Assembly (NCBI RefSeq): GCF_032854445.1 | Contig: NC_088300.1 | Coordinates: 48,090,984-48,105,681 of the forward strand | Reading direction: 5' to 3' | Length of the DNA stretch: 14,698 nt | Source of the DNA: Liolophura sinensis | Taxonomy: Eukaryota > Mollusca > Polyplacophora > Chitonida > Chitonidae | Shown here: piece after piece, positions 8,252 to 14,698 of the stretch | Position numbering within the stretch: the stretch's first letter is position 1 | Layout: the number at the start of each line of letters is the position of its first letter | Program-made: the position numbers and the translations under genes | Notes under the pieces: model-generated | The model's input: the letters and a program-made list of their open reading frames with translations, nothing else | What the model was told of the DNA's origin: nothing | The model's database searches: none

Positions 8252-8286
8252 AAAGTCCTGTGCTTATTGGTAAGAAATGATTTCAT
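8252..8286 (+). pseudogene. Partial copy of PNT exon 4, frame retained
   Basis: These 35 bases match 8358-8392, the start of exon 4, at 29 positions without gaps. All six differences are transitions. Read in the exon 4 frame it gives KVLCLLVRNDF against KALCLLVRSDF. Four changes are silent and two are replacements (Ala to Val, Ser to Asn). The acceptor AG of the true exon is not preserved and similarity ends after the F codon, so it is unlikely to be used. It is about 70 bases upstream of the real exon. Confidence 0.85.
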
Positions 8287-8355
8287 TATTTTAGTTCTGT
8301 GTATAAACATGGAAACAGTTTTTAAAAGATTGTATATTATGTTGTATATTTATAG

Positions 8356-8460
8356 GTAAAGCCCTATGCCTGTTGGTAAGAAGTGATTTTATGGAGCGTG
8401 TTCCTGATGTTGGAGACATCCTGTACAACGTTCTGCAAAAGCTGATCAACAGGAACTCTG
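8356..8460 (+). CDS. ETV6: Exon 4 of the ETS gene: C-terminal half of the Pointed domain
   Basis: The 105-nt exon lies between TGTATATTTATAG and TCTG|GTGTGT, phase 1-1. It completes Gly82 and encodes residues 83-116: KALCLLVRSDFMERVPDVG, then DILYNVLQKLINRNS. In TEL, Ala93 and Val112 lie on the two surfaces that join subunits into a polymer (Ala86 and Val105 in Yan). The aligned residues here are Ala84 and Ile103, so both surfaces look intact. The donor is GTGTGT, weaker than the others. Reading through it adds only about eight residues before a TAA, leaving a PNT-only protein. Confidence 0.95.
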
Positions 8461-9521
8461 GTGTGTACATTATATACAAGTTACATTAATCATATTCACG
8501 TATAAATTTTGATAAGCGAATGGAAACGCAGACATTATTTTGTATTATTCTGTACTATTCGTGACAACAAGAAGACTCCTGCATGTTTCCATAAATTGTA
8601 AATCAGCTTTTTTAACGATTTCAGAGAAGAGAGGAACAAACTTTGACCTTCGATGTTTACTGTTTAAAGTATATATATATAGCCCGATAACGGATTCCCA
8701 CAGTTACATACGTCCTTGTGTGATTCTAGATCGCCTTTAGTTGTTAGTCTAAACCCACTGATACGCTTTCCTCTCGTTACAATAACACAGGATTGTTAGG
8801 TTTTGAGGAAAAAAGAAGTCAGGAGATATGTTTTGTTCCATCTTGTATGTTTGACCTACACTCTTCGTTTCCGTATGTATTATACACCCCTGCAAACATC
8901 CCTTCAAATGCGTTTCTAGAATTTCTGGACAAGAGCACCTGTTAGCCTATGTAACAGCAAAGGCATGCAATGTTGTTTGTTACACGCCTACATTACTGGA
9001 GTTCATTCTAAGCTAATAACAAATCCATAAAGTAGAATTTGTCAAAGATATTTGACTGTCTATACATACACAAAGCGTAAACTGTAGTTATCGCTGTAAC
9101 CTAGCCCCACAGGTATATCGTCGTAATTTCTTTGTTGAAAGCGATATCCTGTTACCCGGAATAGAAATGAGTTAGTTACATGATCGTTCGTTCACTCCCT
9201 CGTTTTCGGATTTCGGATTTCGGACAGCCTTTTATTTGTTACCCGCTACGTTTACGCAGGTATGTGAACAGGGCTTCTTCGCGCAGCAACGTTGTTAGTG
9301 TCTCCTCAGACCTCAATACATGGTGACAAAAAAACATGTGTCAACAACACGATGGCACGGAACAGTTCCGCACAGCGATTTTCTTGCTAAACTCGTTGCA
9401 CGATGACATGGTATAAATCGTGACCTTCATATAAAATGAGAATTGTACTGAAAAATGCTCTGAGGCATGGACACAGCCACAAAGCCAGCCGTGACTCAAA
9501 GAAGAGTGATCATATGTGATT

Positions 9522-9671
9522 TAAATGAAGTAAACCTGCGGATGGTCGTGGGTTTCCCCCGGGCTGTGCCCGGTTTCCACCCACCATAATGCTGGTCGCC
9601 GTCGTATAAGTGAAATATTCTTGAGTACGGCGTAAAACACCAATCAAATAAATAAATAAATAAATGAAGTA
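9522..9671 (+). mobile_element. 5'-truncated SINE with 11-bp target-site duplication
   Basis: The element body runs from about 9533 (CCTGCGGATGGTCGTGG) through CCACCATAATGCTGG and TAAGTGAAATATTCTTGAG to an AAATAAATAAA tail near 9660. It is flanked by TAAATGAAGTA at 9522-9532 and again at 9661-9671, a perfect 11-bp duplication. The tRNA-like head is missing, so this is a 5'-truncated insertion of the kind made by LINE-driven target-primed reverse transcription. The intact duplication suggests it is the youngest copy here. It lies in the sense orientation of the host gene. Confidence 0.88.
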
Positions 9672-9992
9672 TTTGTTCACAAAAGTTAACATTAGAGGCA
9701 AAAACAATAATTATGGTTCAAATTTCGTAAATTGATCACAAAAAGGTAGTGTTAAAAAGTTTTAAAACATTATATAATTTATTCCAATTTTCGCTGGAAT
9801 ACACCCACTATTCAAACTGAATGAATTAGTGTTTAAAGGGAAAGAAACTGTAAAAAAGAAGTAAGAATTAGTAGAAGGATCCATGAAAACTGTATCAGAA
9901 AATAATTTTACTGAACTAAATGCAGTCTAATGGTTTGATTGCATTTTTGGACTGTATGAACTACACTGATATTGGTGTACGTACGTCGTCAG

Positions 9993-10000
9993 TGACGTCA
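9993..10000 (+). promoter_or_regulatory. Perfect CRE palindrome in intron 4
   Basis: TGACGTCA is the full consensus for CREB/ATF factors. It sits in a short CpG-rich run (GTACGTACGTCGTCAG) within AT-rich intron. A half-matching TGACGTC is also present in intron 5 near 11675. Function is not shown by the sequence. Confidence 0.3.
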
Positions 10001-10348
10001 CAACGACTTTTTAATGGCCCTAAAAGAGGTACACTTTTGAATGAGAAATTTACTTGCTCATTCACCCACACACATCACATGAGCACAATTCGCAAGAATT
10101 TTATTCAGAACTGAACATAATGGTGTAGATAAAGTTGTCATGCATTATCAGTATGTTCCATACTTTATTAATGGTTTATTTCCAGTTTATTGCCTTTTAA
10201 TATATTTGTATAGAGTTTCATCAAAATTGATCATATTTTCTCGTGACATACATGGCTAAAGTATTGTCGACGCTAAGCCATTCATTCGTATTTGTTGTAG
10301 CTCTGTGGGTGTGTCTACAGCAATCGATACCCCACGCCAACGCCTTTC

Positions 10349-10396
10349 GTGTATATGTATATATATGTGCGTGTATATATATATATATATATACAC
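10349..10396. repeat. TA/TG-rich microsatellite
   Basis: About 48 bases of alternating GTGTATATGTATATATAT, then a run of TA dinucleotides ending in ACAC. It is a simple repeat in intron 4, probably length-variable. The minus-strand frame across it, with IYIYIYT repeats, is an artefact of this tract. Confidence 0.9.
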
Positions 10397-11105
10397 AATG
10401 AAAACTCCGTAGGCCAATACAGTGTAAAATATACGGTTACTGCTAAAAAAAAAATTTCATGATTTATGCCTAAAAACAGAATCTTTGTCTTACTCCTGTA
10501 ACTGAACCCCTGTGCCAGAGGCATTGCTGTACATCGTGCTCACGCAGGCCTGACACATTAACACCCACACTGCAAAACGTAATTGGTATCATTAAACACG
10601 TTCATTTGTCAATTTTCGCGGTAACATGGGCGACGAACATGGAATTCTGGCTATCAGTTTATGAAAACAAACCCAATGCATTGATTAAACGCGGAGTTCT
10701 GAACGACCTACCCGTGCAGAGGTGCGTGACGTCTCTGGGTTATTTGTATACATGGAGGTATATTTGTCAACATCCTTTATAACTAAAAGTAGATCGTTTC
10801 TGCAATGACTCCATGCGGAAATCCGTATTAACTGACCGGTTTCCGAGTTTAATTTACCTTCTCATTACAAACCCGGATTACAAATTTTGACTCCATGTAG
10901 ACCTTTTCTTAGCTGCAGCAGCCAAATTGTCTGAACTCTCCTATGTTGAACTTAACCGCTGCTACAATCACCTCATGATGTCATTTCTTGTTGATGATAA
11001 GCTCTTAGTTTAAAGGGTTTCCATGGATGTGAAGGCTTTTTTGATTGGTTCTGGAATTAGTATAGTCGATGAATTGTAATCTTGACTGGGTCCGTCTACT
11101 CGTAG

Positions 11106-11186
11106 GTCCGATGTTGTATCAGCCACTTCCCACATATCCGGCCATCACTTCCGGTAACACAGGATACTCGCCGTGCAGCGTACCTG
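11106..11186 (+). CDS. ETV6: Exon 5 of the ETS gene: linker after the Pointed domain
   Basis: The 81-nt exon lies between GTCTACTCGTAG and CCTG|GTAAGT, phase 1-1. It encodes residues 118-143: PMLYQPLPTYPAITS, then GNTGYSPCSVP. It is Pro/Tyr-rich with no domain, and contains one S-P site (YSP). Its layout (M-x-Y ... T-Y/F-P ... G-N ... S-P) resembles exon 2, discussed as a finding. Support comes from strong splice sites, matching phase and an open frame; the ORF is too short to stand alone. Confidence 0.82.
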
Positions 11187-12130
11187 GTAAGTGAAATTGA
11201 CTCGTTAGAAAAGCTCCATTGTGTACAACCTATGTGTTCAGATTGCACGGAGCATATTGTATGTTTGACTCATTAAAGTATATGATAGAGCGTACAAACT
11301 AGTACAAAAGGTGTCGTGCCGCTGTGTGTATAGATACTGAAGCAAGCTGATGTAAATTTATTAGATACTGTATGATAAATATAAGTAAATAATAGATAAT
11401 AAATTGTGACTGTTTCTGTCCCACATGTTTTAAGTTGTTTTGGAAATGAGTCTTACAGTTATCGACTTGGATCGAATTTTTTTAAATACCAGGTATAAAC
11501 CACAACCTTTTTGCAGATAAGTAGCAAATCTTCTGTCCAAAAGCCGCATTCGGACCAAAGAGAGATAGATACGAAACTTCGGCTCCAATTTTAGATTTTT
11601 GCGGATATGATACATAACAGAGTGACACGTGTTATTCAGCATATTTTTTACTGTACTTGGGAAGGAAATGTCGATGACGTCTTCGCAACGGGAACGTATT
11701 TGTCCTGTAAAACGATTGTTAAACACTCATGTACTTAGGCTGTATACAAAGTGGATGATGAAGTCATTTCCTTTCTCTGAGTACAGGAAGGGAAATTATG
11801 ACCTGAACTCCACAGAGTATAAAAGATGAACACGTACTAGTGACCAAATTCGACCAGCCTGCTGGTCCAGAGCTCAAACTTTCTATTCTCAAATTTGTTT
11901 AGGGTCTTCACTGCATGAATACTGTGTGATAGATAATCCCCATTATCTGGCCGAATATACGTATAGATACGTTAAGCTGCTGGAGAGCTCATACGTGTCA
12001 CAAAAACATCACAGTGGGTTGACAAAAGTTGATTTTTTCAATTAAACATTATCGCAGGTAAATGTATCTATACTGTTCCACTTTACTTCGATCATATTCC
12101 ATCTCAACCAATCTCTTTGTTTTTTTTTAG
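11187..12130 (+). other. Intron 5 (944 bp)
   Basis: Bounded by GTAAGT and a long pyrimidine tract, TTTGTTTTTTTTTAG. A 98-codon minus-strand frame (11430-11726) and a 66-codon plus-strand frame (11629-11829) overlap here. Neither shows a recognisable family, and overlapping opposite frames of this size can arise by chance. Nothing else was seen. Confidence 0.7.
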
Positions 12131-12292
12131 CGACTCCTCGACCAGACAATACCTTTCTGGTCGTCCCTGGCAACACGTCCTCGCGACCAAGGATCCCTCA
12201 ACCACGTTCCAACTATATACCGATCTTACCTGACCTGAAGAAGGCGTTACACTCAAGAGAAAGTAACCCGAAATATCCCCTTTCTGTGGCAG
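12131..12292 (+). CDS. ETV6: Exon 6 of the ETS gene: basic/Pro-rich linker
   Basis: The 162-nt exon lies between a T-rich acceptor and GCAG|GTAAAC, phase 1-1. It encodes residues 145-197, including TPRPDNTFLVVPGN, SSRPRIPQPRSNYIPILPDL and KKALHSRESNPKYPLSVA. It is rich in Pro and Arg. TPRP is a possible proline-directed phosphosite, and the KKALH region could be a docking or nuclear-localisation patch, which is speculative. It lies where TEL/Yan proteins have a long, poorly conserved linker between the PNT and ETS domains. Confidence 0.85.
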
Positions 12293-12598
12293 GTAAACTC
12301 GTCCTTCATTCTACACCTGTTCTGTGGGTTAGGGGTGGAATCTAAATTTGACCACTGTTGTTACTAAGCTATGAACTTCCACAACAAGATTAAATTAAAT
12401 TACTCTTAATTTGTAAAGTTGTTACCATCCACAACAGTTTTTTTGTAAATGTTTTGCGTTTTCTTTATACTGGACATAATTCACTTATATACGAAGGCGG
12501 TTAGTTTTATGAGCGGGAAAAGAAATCACTGATCATTCAAACTGACCACTTATCGAGCACTCATGTAGACCAAATATATTGCCGTTCTTGTCCCCCAG
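12293..12598 (+). other. Intron 6 (306 bp)
   Basis: Bounded by GTAAAC and CGTTCTTGTCCCCCAG. This is the shortest intron in the window. It is AT-rich with no repeat or exon seen. Confidence 0.8.
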
Positions 12599-12718
12599 CA
12601 TACAGACTGCCTGTGTCCAGCCCTCCCGACACTGTCCTGAGTCCGGCACCCAGTGCTGGTTCCGACAGTGGACAATCCGACCACCGATCTGAGAATGCAT
12701 CACCACCCGCTGGTATAG
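12599..12718 (+). CDS. ETV6: Exon 7 of the ETS gene: Ser/Pro-rich acidic linker
   Basis: The 120-nt exon lies between a C-rich acceptor and ATAG|GTAAGT, phase 1-1. It encodes residues 199-237: YRLPVSSPPDTVLSPAPSAG, then SDSGQSDHRSENASPPAGI. Three S-P sites (SSPP, LSP, ASPP) lie near a Ser/Asp/Glu-rich run. The Drosophila Yan linker also has a Ser/Glu-rich, proline-directed phosphorylated stretch, so this is the likeliest place for MAP-kinase control, by inference. The last base of the exon must join another phase-1 exon, so the coding sequence continues downstream. Confidence 0.85.
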
Positions 12719-13058
12719 GTAAGTGTGCCCAATGATTCAATAAGTAGCCACCTAGCAGCGAAATACTTCGTAACGTAAGCCTTATATCACAGCTAATCCG
12801 TGATCTCACGGTGTTGCACAGTTCGGCAGAATGGTTCAAAAGCTGCAGCAGATGTACAGTAGTGTGTGCTAATTGTATATACAGAGCTGTTATTAACCTT
12901 CTTGCAATATTACTGTACAGTGCCATGCGGTGATAGGTTTGCTGTGTATATCGCTAAGGTAGAAATTAGAACCTTTGCGTGTCTAATTATTCTTAGTGGC
13001 CTCTTATCCATTGGATATGCTATTTATCAGTATACTGAGAAGTGAAGTAGAGAAGCAA

Positions 13059-13128
13059 TTTATTTAATTATTTGATTGTTGTTTTGCTGACCATTCAAGA
13101 ATTGGTCATTTGTATGATGGCGGTCAGG
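13059..13128 (-). repeat. SINE 3' fragment, reversed and diverged
   Basis: The reverse complement reads CTGACCGCCATCATACAAAT, then CAATTCTTGAATGG, then an ACAATCAAATAATTAAATAA tail. It keeps the order of the SINE 3' body (GCCGTCGTATAAGTG, TTCTTGAGTACGG, CAATCAAATAAATAA) with many changes. It is an old copy without a head. Confidence 0.6.
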
Positions 13129-13397
13129 GTTATTTGATTATTTTCATTGACGATGTTCTTGGAAAAATTAAGGGTAACCTTTTTACATTTTCTTTCTCGT
13201 GTTTTTGTTTTTAACCTTGTGACTTGTGGATTTTTTTAGCCCCATAAATGTTTTCCCTGAAAAAGAAACTTTTCATTATTACAATAAGTCTATAGCAGTA
13301 CGGAAGATCATCCTCATTTTACACTTCGCTTATTGGGTAGTTTTAACAGTCACGTGGCGTACTGTAAGATAAGGGAAGCAACAATTTAAGTGTCTAT

Positions 13398-13577
13398 ATG
13401 CAGTACCGGGTCATTGACTTCAACATGGGAGATGTCAAAGCCAAACGAACTGCGAAGAAACTGAATGCCTCAGCCTTTAATCTCGCCGATTATTTCGCGT
13501 GTTTTCTCTGGAATACACCAGGAAGTGCGGAATATGTGACGCGTGGTGTAATACATGTAGACTTTAATACGGTTTAA
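13398..13577 (+). other. 59-codon ORF of unknown meaning in intron 7
   Basis: ATG at 13398 opens 59 codons to TAA at 13575-13577; a second ATG is at 13425. The stretch is richer in GC and CpG than its surroundings and reads MQYRVIDFNMGDVKAKR, then KKLNASAFNLADYFACFLWN. The frame would not join exon 7 in phase if the CAG at 13401-13403 were used as acceptor, because that reading meets TGA at once. No family was recognised. It could be a conserved non-coding element, a decayed coding fragment or chance. Confidence 0.2.
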
Positions 13578-14003
13578 GGAGCGACACGAGGTATCAGGTT
13601 ACAGCCGCCAGCCAATAATGTGGAAAGACAGATGACCCGATGGCGACCTCTGGATTCCACCAAGGTTATAACATTAAGTGCACATGCCTGTGATACTACT
13701 TGAGCTTAAAAATCTCAAGAAAGTGACTGCTTATGACAATATGTCAATGGGTTGTAATCTGCCTTAGGCAGTAGTCCTCTGTGAACTTTGAATTCACAGA
13801 GAAAGGAAAACAATAATGAAATTTGAAAAATTGAAAAAAAAATTCATTTGGGATAACTTTCAAAATTTTACCTACTAAACAAATCACAAATGTTTACGCT
13901 TACTTATTTTATTGTATAAGTTAAATTCTTCATAAAATTCAGCTATTTAAATTCCTTTTTGGTATAACTGTTATGTTGTGACAAGATTCTTGTAATATTG
14001 CAG

Positions 14004-14107
14004 TAACTGTGCCTGAAATGAATGGCCGAAGCGTAGGCGTAAGCAGTAATGATGATAATGTATTAAAGCTTTCGCATTCTCCGTGCGCTAATAGATTTCG
14101 AGTATGA
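14004..14107 (+). CDS. Weak candidate exon or alternative terminal exon
   Basis: After an acceptor-like ATATTGCAG ending at 14003, the phase-1 frame required by exon 7 stays open: VTVPEMNGRSVG, then 22 more codons to TGA at 14105-14107. A donor-like GGC|GTAAGC at 14038/14039 would instead give a 35-nt exon that ends in phase 0, unlike every other exon here. The pyrimidine tract is poor and there is no obvious polyadenylation signal nearby. It is kept only because the frame fits. Confidence 0.15.
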
Positions 14108-14698
14108 ACTTTAAACATTGAGTTTTAAACGGAGAACCGTTCTGTTGCGAACGTTTTATACTTACAGACAAAACTGTGATAATAGCATTGGTACTATGGG
14201 GGATAAATAAGGGTAAAAATTGTCTATACTGCTGCACATACGCCACAGAGTCATCACACATTATGTATAGATTACGTTGGAAACTTATATAGTATGTTTA
14301 GAGATTTGTTGTTTTTTGATTCACATAATCATTAGTGTTCAGGGGGTTCGTTTTACGTAGCTGTCTCAAAATGCGCGTAGCTTCTGTGTCAGTGAAATAG
14401 GATAACATTTTTTCAAGTCATGGTTTTAAGTTACTCTTTGCCTGGGTGTGGTCATTCAAACCGGATAAATTCTTTATCTTAGGAAAGGAACATCGTGGTA
14501 TATTATGAGCTTTCGGCTGCAACTGCTGCCATCATCAGTTAAAAACAACTTTTCATCCATAAGTTGTTGATTTCGTACTATGCCCTGAAGGTCAACTTTA
14601 TTTATATTTACCATAAGGCTACACTACCAACTACATTGTTTTGTAATCTCCCGTGAAATTTCTCCTAATGGTTCAGATGACTGAACTGAGGACGGAAA

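Larger units (their letters stand above)
7454..8355 (+). other. Intron 3 (902 bp) with decayed exon copies
   Basis: Bounded by GTAAGC and ATATTTATAG. It contains two partial copies of exon 3, two SINE fragments in opposite orientation, and a partial copy of exon 4, in that order, before the real exon 4. All are listed separately. Confidence 0.85.
8461..11105 (+). other. Intron 4 (2645 bp)
   Basis: Bounded by GTGTGT and CTACTCGTAG. It contains a SINE with target-site duplication (9522-9671), a CRE palindrome (9993-10000) and a TA-rich microsatellite (10349-10396). A GGATTTC-type short repeat occurs near 9208-9223. Frames of 60-69 codons in it are chance or SINE-derived. About 8470-9500 and 10400-11100 show nothing else I can support. 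Confidence 0.7.
3473..14698 (+). other. ETV6: ETS transcription factor gene, TEL/Yan class (5' part)
   Basis: This is the gene span from the predicted transcription start to the window edge; the gene is incomplete. Seven exons of 16, 120, 108, 105, 81, 162 and 120 nt join in one frame to give about 237 residues. Exons 3-4 make a full Pointed domain containing WLKWCVEEY, MNGKALCLL and GDILYNVLQKLI. This resembles Drosophila Yan and human TEL much more than the ERG, ETS1 or GABPA types. TEL/Yan proteins are nuclear repressors that polymerise through this domain, bind GGAA sites through a C-terminal ETS domain, and are controlled by ERK phosphorylation. The ETS domain is expected downstream. The assignment rests on the PNT domain alone; the symbol denotes class, not proven orthology. 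Confidence 0.85.
12719..14698 (+). other. Intron 7 (at least 1980 bp, runs off the window)
   Basis: Begins with a consensus donor, GTAAGT. I found no ETS domain motif (such as the conserved LWxF or KMSRALRYYY type) in any frame. It holds a minus-strand SINE fragment, one GC-richer small ORF (13398-13577) and a weak exon candidate (14004-14107). The remaining sequence is AT-rich with nothing recognised. Confidence 0.65.

Noticed and set aside
9510-9707. 65-codon minus-strand ORF
   Set aside because: It lies across the SINE at 9533 and its AAATAA tail; repeat-derived.
10315-10524. 69-codon minus-strand ORF with IYIYIYT repeats
   Set aside because: Translation of the TA microsatellite, not a protein.
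11430-11829. Opposed ORFs of 98 (-) and 66 (+) codons in intron 5
   Set aside because: No recognisable motif or splice logic. Overlapping open frames on both strands at this size fit chance.
12561-12926. 121-codon minus-strand ORF
   Set aside because: It is antisense to exon 7 and has no family features. Its length comes from the GC-richer exon.
14483-14497. 15-nt phase-1 micro-exon reading KEHR after CTTAG
   Set aside because: It fits phase 1-1 but such short matches are expected by chance, and the donor GTATAT is poor.
12719-14698. ETS DNA-binding domain exons
   Set aside because: Searched by eye for the conserved Trp-rich and KMSRALRYYY-type motifs in all frames; none found. They are expected beyond the window.

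Overview
This window reads as intron-rich invertebrate genomic DNA, most likely from a mollusc or related lophotrochozoan. Three things suggest this: short coding exons with GT-AG introns, an AT-rich background, and several tRNA-derived SINE fragments whose 3' body (around TAAGTGAAATATTCTTGAG, ending in a CAAATAAATA-type tail) I associate with molluscan genomes. The taxon is a judgement from repeat flavour, not a search result.

One gene is supported, on the + strand: the 5' part of an ETS-family transcription factor of the TEL/Yan class (vertebrate ETV6/ETV7, Drosophila yan/aop). Seven coding exons can be placed to the base: 3665-3680, 6361-6480, 7346-7453, 8356-8460, 11106-11186, 12131-12292 and 12599-12718. 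Every junction is phase 1, so each internal exon can be skipped without a frameshift. They encode about 237 residues: a short Pro/Met-rich N-terminus, a complete Pointed (PNT/SAM) domain split over exons 3 and 4, and a Pro/Ser-rich linker with several S/T-P sites. The DNA-binding ETS domain is not in the window and should lie beyond 14698.

Layout: 1-3440 is upstream DNA with an inverted pair of about 95-bp repeats (72-166 and 2450-2544), three ETS-type CCGGAA sites spaced exactly 10 bp apart (1063-1088), and an exon-like ORF ending at a phase-compatible donor (2694-2859). A TATA/initiator pair near 3443-3473 precedes a leader with two overlapping uORFs and the first coding exon. Intron 1 (2680 bp) carries three SINEs and a second TATA/initiator candidate. 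Intron 3 contains the most striking structure: two decayed tandem copies of the 3' part of PNT exon 3, and a partial copy of PNT exon 4 that keeps its reading frame. Intron 4 holds a 5'-truncated SINE with a clean 11-bp target-site duplication, and a perfect CRE palindrome. After exon 7 only weak exon candidates and one SINE fragment are visible.

The PNT domain keeps the residues that make TEL and Yan polymerise, so the product is probably a self-associating repressor. The decayed PNT exons suggest past duplication, and possibly past alternative use, of this domain. I see no prokaryotic genes, tRNA or rRNA genes, CRISPR arrays or intact transposons.
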